Shown: one piece after another, positions 29,588 to 41,509 of the stretch
Layout of the letters: each line of letters starts with the position of its first letter
How positions within the stretch are numbered: the first letter of the stretch is position 1
Assembly: GCF_001887355.1 (NCBI RefSeq)
Contig: NZ_MPIN01000004.1
Coordinates: forward strand, 535,733 to 599,732
Reading direction: 5' to 3'
DNA: 64,000 bases
From: Cystobacter ferrugineus
GTDB lineage: Bacteria; Myxococcota; Myxococcia; Myxococcales; Myxococcaceae
Notes under the pieces: model-generated
Database searches by the model: none
Seen by the model: only the letters and a program-made list of their open reading frames with translations
Told to the model about the DNA's origin: nothing
Made by a program: the position numbers and the translations under genes

Positions 29588-29942
29588 AGACGGCCCTTGT
29601 CTTCGTGGCTCCATTCTATCGGTGCGATTCCGCCCCGCGAGCCTCCTCCTGGTTGCCCGGGGGACGAGCCCAGTGCGCCGTGGGCTGACTGTCCGGGTGG
29701 GCCCGCTCTTCGTCATGGGACGTGAACTCGTTCAAGATGGCCATGGACTTTCACTCTCATGTCTCATCCGGGGAAATTCCTCGGAGGATGGGAATCAGGT
29801 GGCTCGGCTCTGGGATGCGATGGCTCCGTGTGCCTTGCTCGTCTCTCCCCCATTTACGCGCATGCGATGATGTGCTTGTTTGCCCGGCCTGCGCCCGGGA
29901 GGGGGGCGCCTGTTTCAATCCACCAGGCTGAGGAGTTGCCAG
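29588..29942. other. Divergent intergenic stretch, nothing recognised
   Basis: 355 bp between the FHA-like gene and the terpene synthase gene, which point away from each other. Promoters for both must lie here, but I cannot pick out convincing -35/-10 pairs. The right-hand part is less GC-rich than average. A GC-rich inverted patch near 29885-29912 could form a hairpin but has no T-run. Confidence 0.4.
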
Positions 29943-30992
29943 ATGGCAGCGAATGCTGCGTTCCATGTCAATGACAAGCAGATGGCGGCGAGGGTTCCGC
30001 CGAACCTGGGGGCCGTCCGCCAGGAGCTCCGGTACGCGCGCGTTGATGCGCTCATCCAGCCACTGGCGAGAAAGGACGAGGCCGTCTTCGACATCCAGGT
30101 GGATGGCACGCGGCACCGGATCGCCTGGCCCGTCGACTTCTCCGAGTACCGTGTCATCGCGAGCACCCAGCCCGTGTCCCTGGATTTGAGCAGGCGCGGG
30201 CATTTTCCGGAACTGGAGAGGCTCCGCGCGCACTTGCTCCAGGGGGATTTCGATCTGCTCACCTATTACACGTGCAGCACGGCTTCCCCGCTCTACCTGC
30301 AGAACAGTCAGGATCGGATGGACTGGTTCTTCGCCCTGGACTACTTCGTCGACGGGCCCTCGGTGCCGCCGGAGCTGCGCGAGGAGGTGGTGCGCGAACT
30401 GTCGGCCTGGCTCGATGACCGGCACCACGTCAGCCGGCTGCCGTGGGTGAACATGAGCAACGCCCTGCTGCGCATCGTCCTGGAGGACATCGAGCGCGTG
30501 GGGCTCGACACCTCGCGCATCGTGCGGGAGATCCGCGGCTACTACGAGGGCTTCCTGCTGGAGTTCGACAAGCGGGTGCCGCTCCAGCGCTACCTGGAGA
30601 ACCGGAGCATGACGATTGGCATGCGGCCGGAGCTCGAGTGCTGCTTCGCCTACCTGGGCCGGCCACTGCCCGCGCACGCGCGGGACGCGGCCGAGCGGAT
30701 GAAGCACGCCGCGGCCGACCTCGTCGCGTTGCAGAACGACGTGCTGTCCCTTCGCAAGGAGGAGGAGCAGGAGCAGGAGCACCTGCGCCTGAAGTCCTAC
30801 TTCCCCGACGGACACGAGTACGTGTCGTTCGCGAAGGGCTTCTACGAGGCCCGGTTCGCCGAGTTCCTGGCGATGCGTCCACGCGACCCCGGTCCCCTGA
30901 AGGCGCTCTGGAAGATGTGCGGCCAGTGGATCTCCGGCAGCCTGCTGTGGCACCTCACCAGCCGGCGCTACGACCTGGGGCAGTTCGAAGTC

Positions 30993-31001
<9 letters not shown>
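29943..31001 (+). CDS. Class I terpene synthase
   Basis: 352 residues from ATG 29943, with GAGGAG 9 nt upstream. The metal-binding NSE triad is clear: NDVLSLRKE at residues 265-273 fits N-D-x-x-S-x-x-x-E. The first aspartate-rich motif is present in reduced form as ALDYFVDG (Asp133, Asp137). A conserved arginine/tyrosine tail (SGSLLWHLTSRRYD) is similar to the RY pair of bacterial sesquiterpene and diterpene cyclases. Length is normal. No prenyltransferase, P450 or methyltransferase lies next to it, so the product class cannot be predicted. Its 3' end overlaps the convergent hybrid kinase gene by 9 bp. Confidence 0.85.
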
Positions 31002-32654
<1,653 letters not shown>

Positions 32655-32832
32655 CCCCTCTTCATCCCCATTCCCTCCCAACCCTGGACCCCGGGGTCCA
32701 TCAAACCGCTCCCTGGGTTTTCTCATCCGGTACCAATTCCATGTCTTCGTGATTTTTCACGAAAAGGCCGACGAGCGCGAGAGCCGGTGAGCGGATGGCC
32801 ATGGGGGAGGGCCGCCCGCCTGGAGTCTGGGC

Positions 32833-33993
32833 TCAGGGGGGAGCGCTGGCCGCCTGGGTCTTGGTGTGAGCGTCCGTGGGAGCGCCGGGTCTGGGCGCAC
32901 CTCCGGTCTTCTCCCAGAGGAAGAGGGGGCTGTCGCCGGGCTCGCGCGCGTCGAGGCCCTGCTGGGCACGGCCCATGCGCTGGCGCAGGTCCGCGAGCGA
33001 CACCGTCAGCACCAGGCCCAGCAGGACGACGAAGCCCACCGCGTGCACCAGCGTCTCCACGCGCGCGGGCACCTTGCGGCCGCTCACCGACTCGATGAGC
33101 ACGAACACGATGCGTCCGCCGTCCAACGAGGGCAGGGGCAGCAGGTGGAAGAAGGCGAGGGCCATGGACAGGTTCACCATCACCCGCAGGAAGGCGCCCA
33201 GGCCGCTGCCCGCCGCCCCCGAGGACTGCTTCACCACGCCCAGCGGGTTGGCCAGGGCCATGCCTTGCGTGCCCCGCAGCAGCCGGTCCACCATCCGCGC
33301 GCCCTCGAGCACGAGGTTGCCCGTGTGCGCCAGCGCCTGCAGCAGCGCCTGGCCGGGCGCGTGCGCGCGGTACACGTACTGCTGACTCACGCCAATGCGC
33401 CCCACGCCCCGCTCATCCAGCCGGGGCCGCACCACCACCTCGCGCTCCTCGCCCTGCCGCTCGACGCCCAGGCGCAGCTCGCGTCCGGGCCGCCGCGCGA
33501 TGAGCTCCACGAAACCACTCCAGCTCTCCAGCGGCTCGCCATCCACGCTCACCAGCCGGTCGCCGGGCAGCAGTTGGGCGCGTGCCGCCTCGGAGCCGGG
33601 GGTGATGGTGCCCACCGTGAGCGGCACCACGACGTGCGTGCCGGTGGTGTAGAGCGCGAAGAGGACACCGAGCGCGAAGAGCGCGTTGGCCAGCGGTCCC
33701 CCGAGCAGCACCAGCAGCCGCTTCCAGGGGCGCTGCGCCGGGAAGCTCGTGGGATCCGTCGGCTCCAGGCCCGGCGCGTGGGGGTTCATCCCATGGATGC
33801 GCACGGAGCCGCCCAGGGGCACCGCGCCCAGCGCGTAGTCCGTCCCCCGCCACCGCCAGGAGAGCACGGGCGGACCGAAGCCGAGCGTGTACCGCTCCAC
33901 CCGCAGGCCCAGCAGCCGGGCGGCCACGAGGTGACCCAGTTCATGCAGCGCCACGAGCAGGCCGAGCGCGAGGAGCAGGGGAAGGTAGTGCAT
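32833..33993 (-). CDS. Second site-2 (M50) membrane protease, single PDZ
   Basis: 386 residues. First helix contains HELGH near residue 18; the second zinc segment is PLPSLDGGRIVF near residue 290. One PDZ unit lies between (LLPGDRLVSVDGEPLES). It is shorter than the rseP product at 16.0 kb, so the genome has at least two RseP-type enzymes. The C-terminus carries a charged tail (TDAHTKTQA). The gene begins 15 bp after the NUDIX stop on the same strand, suggesting co-transcription. Likely role: regulated intramembrane proteolysis of an unknown substrate. Confidence 0.92.
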   Translation of the reverse strand: MHYLPLLLALGLLVALHELGHLVAARLLGLRVERYTLGFGPPVLSWRWRGTDYALGAVPLGGSVRIHGMNPHAPGLEPTDPTSFPAQRPWKRLLVLLGGPLANALFALGVLFALYTTGTHVVVPLTVGTITPGSEAARAQLLPGDRLVSVDGEPLESWSGFVELIARRPGRELRLGVERQGEEREVVVRPRLDERGVGRIGVSQQYVYRAHAPGQALLQALAHTGNLVLEGARMVDRLLRGTQGMALANPLGVVKQSSGAAGSGLGAFLRVMVNLSMALAFFHLLPLPSLDGGRIVFVLIESVSGRKVPARVETLVHAVGFVVLLGLVLTVSLADLRQRMGRAQQGLDAREPGDSPLFLWEKTGGAPRPGAPTDAHTKTQAASAPP

Positions 33994-34008
33994 CCGGGGG
34001 CTCGGGGC

Positions 34009-34440
34009 TCAGAGCTTGCGGCGCTGGCCGGTGCGCTTGTAGGTCAGGTAGTCGGCGAGGATGGTGCCGTGGTCGAAGCACAGCTCGCGAGGCAGGGCGT
34101 CCAGCGGGAAGGCCCTCGCCTCGGCGGCGTCGTCCGCGCCCTGGGGCTCGCCCTGGGCCCGGCCGATGAAGACGGTGGACAGGGTGTGCCGGCGGGGATC
34201 CCGGCTCGGATCCGAGTAGGTGAAGAACTGCTCCACCAGCGCCACGTCCAGGCCCGTCTCCTCCTTCACCTCGCGCACCGCCGCCACGTCCAGGCGCTCG
34301 CCCTCGTCCACGAAGCCGCCGGGCAGGGCCCAGCCCAGGGGCGGGTTCTTGCGGCGGATGAGCACGACGCGCTCGCCGGACAACTCGATGATGCAGTCCA
34401 CGGTGGGCACGGGGTTCTTGTACGAGGCCATGGGCGACAT
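34009..34440 (-). CDS. NUDIX hydrolase
   Basis: 143 residues. The complete Nudix box is visible: [10 protein letters not shown] through [13 protein letters not shown] (G-x5-E-x7-R-E-x-x-E-E-x-G). The family hydrolyses nucleoside diphosphates linked to another moiety; the N-terminal [17 protein letters not shown] suggests an ADP-ribose or dinucleotide pyrophosphatase. Start taken at ATG 34440; a second in-frame ATG is at 34431. The frame is open much further upstream, but that extension is antisense to the lipoprotein gene and is rejected. Confidence 0.92.
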   Translation of the reverse strand: MSPMASYKNPVPTVDCIIELSGERVVLIRRKNPPLGWALPGGFVDEGERLDVAAVREVKEETGLDVALVEQFFTYSDPSRDPRRHTLSTVFIGRAQGEPQGADDAAEARAFPLDALPRELCFDHGTILADYLTYKRTGQRRKL

Positions 34441-34503
34441 TCTAGCCGCTGGTCTCCCCATTGCACCGCGCATGTGGGCGCGCGCTGCGTTAGCCTGCCC
34501 TCC

Positions 34504-34998
34504 GTGTCCGCGCTCCCCCTGCTTCGCTGGTTCTTCCCGTGCACCCTGGCCGTCTGGCTGGGGGCTGGCTGTACCCGTGCCAACCTCCAGGACGACGGGC
34601 GCTACGAATTCACCACCGAGGAGCTCATCCGGGATGACTGTGGCCTGCTCTCCTCGGAAGAGTCGCTCTGGGACGGCGAGCTGCGCATCAACGGCAATGT
34701 CGTGCGCATGAACTCGGACTGGAGGGGCCTGCAGCTCATCGGCTTCGTGCTTCCCCGCGGCGAGTCCAGCGATGACGCCTTCGTGATCGATGGCAGCGAG
34801 TCCAACGCGAGCCTCTCTCTGAGGAATCGCCAGTGCCTCGTGGAACAGGTGTGGATGCACCTGGAGGGTACGACGCAGTGCGCCAGACGTTTCGATGGCG
34901 TGCTGAGCGTGCGCATCGAGCCTCGAGTCGAGCAGCCGGAGTGCGCCTGCCAGCTCTGGGTGAGGTACAGGGCGATCCAGGGAGCTGGATGCCAGTAG
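34504..34998 (+). CDS. Hypothetical lipoprotein
   Basis: 164 residues from a GTG at 34504. Lipobox LGAGC after a hydrophobic helix ([18 protein letters not shown]). The mature part has four or five cysteines ([29 protein letters not shown]) and a compact beta-rich look; no family recognised. Divergent from the NUDIX gene, 76 bp upstream of acs. Likely periplasmic. Confidence 0.72.
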   Translation: MSALPLLRWFFPCTLAVWLGAGCTRANLQDDGRYEFTTEELIRDDCGLLSSEESLWDGELRINGNVVRMNSDWRGLQLIGFVLPRGESSDDAFVIDGSESNASLSLRNRQCLVEQVWMHLEGTTQCARRFDGVLSVRIEPRVEQPECACQLWVRYRAIQGAGCQ

Positions 34999-35074
34999 GA
35001 AAGCTCTGCTTGTGACTCCGGACGCGAGCCCCTTAGAAAGGGGGGTATCCCGACACAGCACACCGGAGGAGCTC

Positions 35075-37042
<1,968 letters not shown>

Positions 37043-37365
37043 CGCTTCCTCGCCTCCGGGCTCCTCGTGGCCACGTCACGCCCAGGCGTGGCCACGAGCG
37101 GTGCGGGAGCGCGACGAAAACACAGCAAGCAGGCTCGGACCGCTCCCCGGAAGGACGGCGCGACGAATCGTGGCTCCTGACAGCCGAGCAAGCAGGTGAT
37201 GTGATGCGCGTGGCAGATCGTGCGGCAGGCCGGATTTCCTCCGCAGCCATTGATGCAAGCCCGGTATTCCATGTTGTAGACAGGGATACAGGGAGCAGGA
37301 GCGGCCGGGACAATCGGAAGGGACTGCCTCGCATCATGCAGGAACGTTGCCTTATGCCTGCTTGG
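37043..37365 (-). other. Intergenic stretch with remnant of a Cys-rich peptide gene
   Basis: 323 bp between acs and the nuclease-like gene. On the minus strand from ATG 37272 an ORF opens with a striking cysteine pattern: six Cys at spacings 3, 5, 3, 6 and 3 (ACINGCGGNPACRTICH, then HITCLLGC), then runs on antisense into acs with no obvious end. Upstream of the ATG the frame stays open for 30 more codons (ending PAPCIPVYN) back to a TAA, without a start codon. This looks like a small secreted Cys-rich protein that has lost its 5' end. Weak call. Confidence 0.35.
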
Positions 37366-38037
37366 TTATGAGCATGCATCGAGCCACAAGTGGGTGAGCG
37401 TAATGTCAACGCAAGGCTGAGGAAGAGAGCTGCGCCCATGTCGGGACCTAGTCGTATCGTCTGTCGCACCAGCATGGTACGCTTGAGTGGTGTATGTCGA
37501 GTCGAGCAATGAGGAGAGCGTCGCGTGTGGCCGCCGGCCATCGCGCACGTAGGCCAGCATTGCCGCGCTCGGCATACGAGGCGCGTACTCGCCCTTGGCG
37601 AAACGCGCAACGCCATTCTGGCAGTACTCTCTGGGCGAATGGTTACTCTCGGGTGCGATGATTTTGCACTCGACGAATACGCCCCAATCGTCTCGGTGTC
37701 GAACACCCGGAGTGGCGACCGGTCGAAAGACGAGATCTGGGGCCTTCTCGATTCGACCGTCGGCGGATAGGACCTTCGCTCCGCGAACCACCGTCTCGAA
37801 AGAGCCCAACCCAGGAGCGAGTCGCTTATTGTCCGGGCCTTGCTCGTTCAGCACTCGGCACATGCGCTCCGTGATCTCCTCCTCACGGCCATTCGTAACG
37901 ACTTCCGGCCACAGTGCACGCACTCGCTCCCAGGCCCAGCGAAGCGCGCCCGCGACGGCTGCCTTGTATGCATCCGAGATGTCTGGTTCGCAGGTGCTTG
38001 GGGGGTGGCGCGCCCCGAGTCGCGGATGATCACGCAT
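37366..38037 (-). CDS. PD-(D/E)XK nuclease-like partner of the adenine methylase
   Basis: 223 residues from ATG 38037, which lies 8 nt after GAGGG and overlaps the methylase stop; ATG 38043 is an alternative. A candidate PD-(D/E)XK core is visible: a helix with acidic residues (REEEITERM, residues 51-59), Asp101 in KAPDLVFRP and Glu123-x-Lys125 in WGVFVECKIIAP, followed by a conserved-looking YCQNGVARFAKGEYA helix. This is the layout of restriction endonucleases and related DNases. The last ~40 residues look unstructured. Coupled to an N6-adenine methylase, it is most simply the restriction half of a two-gene R-M or related defence locus. Catalysis is inferred. Confidence 0.65.
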   Translation of the reverse strand: MRDHPRLGARHPPSTCEPDISDAYKAAVAGALRWAWERVRALWPEVVTNGREEEITERMCRVLNEQGPDNKRLAPGLGSFETVVRGAKVLSADGRIEKAPDLVFRPVATPGVRHRDDWGVFVECKIIAPESNHSPREYCQNGVARFAKGEYAPRMPSAAMLAYVRDGRRPHATLSSLLDSTYTTQAYHAGATDDTTRSRHGRSSLPQPCVDITLTHLWLDACS

Positions 38038-40966
38038 GTGCATCACCCTCGGAGAGAAGTGAGGCGGCGAGCATCCGCGCCCGTGTGCAAGTCCAGTATC
38101 GATAGCGGTCGAGCAACCCGACGAGTGTGGAGCGCTCATTCACTCGCACCGTCACGCGCGATGCAGACGCTTCGTCAGCCGCTTCGATGAATCGACGCGG
38201 GTCGAGAGCGACGGCCGCAGGTTCTTCATCGCCTTGATTGACACGATCAATCTGAACAATGCGCCAAGACTCTAGATTGAGCTCATCGCGCAGTCGAACG
38301 AACGCGTCTTTGCGTGAAGCCCGTAGAACGCTGCGAAGTTCCTCCTGACACACCATGGCGAACATGTTGCGCTCGGGACGCTTGGTTGGCCGAATAGAGG
38401 CCGCCTTCGCGTCAGCAGTGGGAAGAGCTGTTGTGAGCGTGTCGGTGATCGTGTTGCGCTGCACGTTCGACAAGCAGAAGACGTCGGACACGAAGCGGTC
38501 GATCTCCATTAAGAGGTCAGCCGTCATCCCCTTATGCAGCCGCTGCGATAGCTTGCTGCTGTGCGACTTCTGGTCGTTGGTAAGCTGGCCCCACGGCACC
38601 ACCGGAACCGATTCGATCGTCGCCTTGTGCACAACCTCGCGCTCAATGCCAAACTGCCCGTCGAGCATAAGCAGGGTGTGCTGGAAAAGAGACGATTGGA
38701 TAACGAGTTGCAGGTATGCGGCAATTTCCGGGCCATGCCGGACATCCGCGAAGGATGCGCCGTCGAAGCGTTCGTCGAAAGCTACGTCCTCGAAGCAGAG
38801 CGCGGCGCGTGGGGAGCGTTCATCAACGCGCATCGATTCATGTACAAGAAGCAAGGGCGCTCGATAAATCGTTGGCTTTCGTGGCCGCCACAGCTTGTCG
38901 TAGGAAAATGGGGGTAACTGCCGTGTGTCGACGACAAAAGCAAGCGCAGCACCTTTCAGATCAGGCAGATGGTGCATGTGCGCGGCAGAACTCCTCTTTC
39001 CGGCTTCGCCTACCACTTGGTAGCCGTTCTTTAGCTTCGTTCCGAGGGAGTCAAGGTATTGACTGAGCGGCACGCCACGGCTCTTGAGATCATCGAGCAC
39101 TGATTCATCGAAGGGCGTGCCACGAAAGCGAGCCTTGAGGGTCCAGGGACGCTCCACGACGTCGCGGATCTCGATTTCGCGAGCGTCCTGCCAATCAATG
39201 CGCATGTGTGCTTGATCCGCATCAGGCATCCGGTCTAGCTCAGGGTTGACGAACAGGAACGCCGCGTGTGCTGGCGGCGTCTCGTTCGCTGCGAAGAGCA
39301 GACAAAACGGATGCCGTACGTTCGGCCACACATTGGTGTCACGGAGCGCTGTTCCGTTCAGAATGCCAGTCACATGCACGCATTCGAGCAGATCGTTCCG
39401 TGCTTGCACTGCCCGCTTGCTTTGTCCGAAAAGCCAGCGTGCGTGCGTTACGAGTGCAATTGTGCCCCCCGGCTTCGCCCATTCCATGGCGCGGAACACA
39501 AACGGGAGGTCGGGGTTCTGATCGGGAAAGTCAAATGCAGTTGCACGCGCATCACCGAGGCGCATTCTCACCAGGTCACGCGTCGCTTGCACCCATTTCT
39601 TCTTGGCTGCACCCGATCCCTGGGCGGTCCATGGAGGGTTACCAACGACGATGTCGAACGCCTCGCGAAAGCGTTCCTCCACGGGTGCTAGGCTTCCCTG
39701 CGTGACACCGCCCGTTTTGGGGAGCAGGACGCGGCCACGTAGTTCGTCGAACCGCAGGAGCTTCAGTGGGCGCGGTTTCGGTTCAGGATCGAGTTCAATG
39801 GCTGTGAGGTACAGAGCGAGTTCCGCGAGTCGGAGTGCGGAGTCGTTGATATCGAATCCAGTGAGTTGGTCGTTCAGAATCCGTCGCACGATCTTGCGTG
39901 ACGGTTTCCTTCCTGTCCGCTCCCACTCGCGCGCGACAAGGGCTCGGAACATCGCAACGAGGAATACGCCCGCCCCGGCTGCGGGATCGAGCACACGCGG
40001 GATGGATACGTCGCCGATAGCTCCAAGCGCTTCGTCCACCAGGAACTCGGCGATATGGCGTGGCGTATAGAAGATGCTCTCGGCCTTTGCCCTCTGGGTG
40101 TCCTCTCCGTGAGCGTAGGCCTCGTACACCTCGCTCAATAGTCCCACGGGCACGTGCGCGAAGTTTACCTCGCTCCAATCATTCGGCAAACGCAGGGGAA
40201 GCTGCCCGTCTGGGGTGGCCAGATGCGCGATATTTCCCACGACCCGTTGAAAAACTTCTGGGCTGAAATCACTCGGCGATGACGTAAATGGGAGCAGACC
40301 CCCATTGAACGTGTCATCGAGCCATGCGAACGTCTTGAGCGCGTTTGTCTTCGTAGAAAGACAGGCTTCCCAGTTGTTCGCGGTTGGGCATACGTCGTTA
40401 CGATCAAGCCCCTCGAGTAGGCCACGGTCGATGAGGAAGCGCCAGAACAGCGCACGACCCACCAGTGACAATGCGTCTGGGGGATCGACGCCGAGAGGTT
40501 TGGCTTGGGCGATCGAGCGGCGTAACAACTCGAGCAGCCTGGCTCGCACGCTCATCGCGGTGCCAGCAGGTGGAGCATGGACAAGCGAGGGGAAGAGGAA
40601 GGGCCCTGCGGGTAGATCCTGGACGGGTCGCGGTGTATCGCTGCCATCAAGCGCGGCACGGATCACATCCAATCGTCCTGGCCGTAGGATGCCAACCCAG
40701 TCAGCATCGCCTCGGAATGCCACGCGCCGAACCCATTGGGTTACGCCTACGTTGGTGTCATCATCGCGTGCAACGAACACGTAGGCGAGTGGCTGCCCGT
40801 GTGACTCAACCACGATGGGGGGACGCCCCGCAGTGGGCGTGCGCACGAGGTCGACGTACCGGAGTGTCCGTGGCCCCTCCTCTCCTGCGAGATCCACGAG
40901 TTGCGAGGGCAGTGCCCCGTAATCGGCGAGCTGGCGGAGAACGTCGTTGGACACGGCTGGCATCAT
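38030..40966 (-). CDS. N6-adenine DNA methyltransferase, large (type IIG/PglX-like)
   Basis: 978 residues from ATG 40966; a TTG 24 bp upstream is possible. Amino-methyltransferase motifs are intact: the SAM-binding DPAAGAGVFLV at residues 327-337, preceded by IFYTPRHIAEFLVDEAL, and catalytic NPPW at 443-446 in FDIVVGNPPW. The N-terminal 300 residues and the C-terminal 400 are likely target recognition and structural parts, as in type IIG enzymes and BREX PglX. I see no nuclease motif inside, so the downstream PD-(D/E)XK-like protein is the likely nuclease. GC content is visibly lower than the genome average, supporting horizontal transfer. No BREX or DISARM partner genes lie beside it. Confidence 0.85.
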   Translation of the reverse strand: MMPAVSNDVLRQLADYGALPSQLVDLAGEEGPRTLRYVDLVRTPTAGRPPIVVESHGQPLAYVFVARDDDTNVGVTQWVRRVAFRGDADWVGILRPGRLDVIRAALDGSDTPRPVQDLPAGPFLFPSLVHAPPAGTAMSVRARLLELLRRSIAQAKPLGVDPPDALSLVGRALFWRFLIDRGLLEGLDRNDVCPTANNWEACLSTKTNALKTFAWLDDTFNGGLLPFTSSPSDFSPEVFQRVVGNIAHLATPDGQLPLRLPNDWSEVNFAHVPVGLLSEVYEAYAHGEDTQRAKAESIFYTPRHIAEFLVDEALGAIGDVSIPRVLDPAAGAGVFLVAMFRALVAREWERTGRKPSRKIVRRILNDQLTGFDINDSALRLAELALYLTAIELDPEPKPRPLKLLRFDELRGRVLLPKTGGVTQGSLAPVEERFREAFDIVVGNPPWTAQGSGAAKKKWVQATRDLVRMRLGDARATAFDFPDQNPDLPFVFRAMEWAKPGGTIALVTHARWLFGQSKRAVQARNDLLECVHVTGILNGTALRDTNVWPNVRHPFCLLFAANETPPAHAAFLFVNPELDRMPDADQAHMRIDWQDAREIEIRDVVERPWTLKARFRGTPFDESVLDDLKSRGVPLSQYLDSLGTKLKNGYQVVGEAGKRSSAAHMHHLPDLKGAALAFVVDTRQLPPFSYDKLWRPRKPTIYRAPLLLVHESMRVDERSPRAALCFEDVAFDERFDGASFADVRHGPEIAAYLQLVIQSSLFQHTLLMLDGQFGIEREVVHKATIESVPVVPWGQLTNDQKSHSSKLSQRLHKGMTADLLMEIDRFVSDVFCLSNVQRNTITDTLTTALPTADAKAASIRPTKRPERNMFAMVCQEELRSVLRASRKDAFVRLRDELNLESWRIVQIDRVNQGDEEPAAVALDPRRFIEAADEASASRVTVRVNERSTLVGLLDRYRYWTCTRARMLAASLLSEGDAHA

Positions 40967-41189
40967 GCGTTCAGTGTCAGGCGCGCACAACCAAAATCAC
41001 TGGGAGTGGTGAATCCCTGTGCAGTGCTCCTGGACCAGGTCAGCGCGACTTTGGCGCAGCTGATGCAGGGGTCGTCCTATTTCGGGAGTCAGGGCTTCGA
41101 CAGACCTTCGAGGCTCGCCATCCGCCGGGCGTCGTACACCACGCGGCACACGCCTGCGCGGGCCGCGCTCCCCTCACGGGCACGGCAGG

Positions 41190-41375
41190 GCAACTCGGCG
41201 CCCGCTCCGGTCGCGAACGCCATGGGCAAAAAGCCCAGTGAGGCCACTATCTCCGTGGTGGGCCGCACCCGGGCCGCTTCTTGGAGTGCCTTGAGCGGTG
41301 GCAGGCCCTCCTCGCGCAACCGGCGGATAGCGGCCACTAGGACGAGCCCATTGACCACCGCCACGCAGAACAGCG
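41190..41375 (-). pseudogene. Fragment of CusA/CzcA-type RND pump (C-terminal piece)
   Basis: On the minus strand this stretch encodes VVNGLVLVAAIRRLREEG and IVASLGFLPMAFA, nearly identical to the C-terminal membrane region of the RND pump gene at 57908-60991 (bases 58011-58210). It lacks 4 codons relative to it and both flanks are unrelated. There is no start, and the piece covers about 60 of 1,027 residues. It is therefore a stranded gene fragment, next to the methylase-nuclease island. Confidence 0.85.
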
Positions 41376-41509
41376 TGTGATGACGCCCACTGCCGCGGAG
41401 CCGACGGAGCGGAAGCCGGATGTGCTGTTGACGGTGGATGCTGCCGACTCGACACCAGGCCGTGCGTCGGGCCAGTGTGGAACGCTTCGCGGAGTCTATG
41501 CTTCCGCGC

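Noticed and set aside
38030-40966. BREX or DISARM locus
   Set aside because: The methylase resembles PglX, but none of the required partners (PglZ, BrxC, BrxL, DrmA/B and so on) are beside it.
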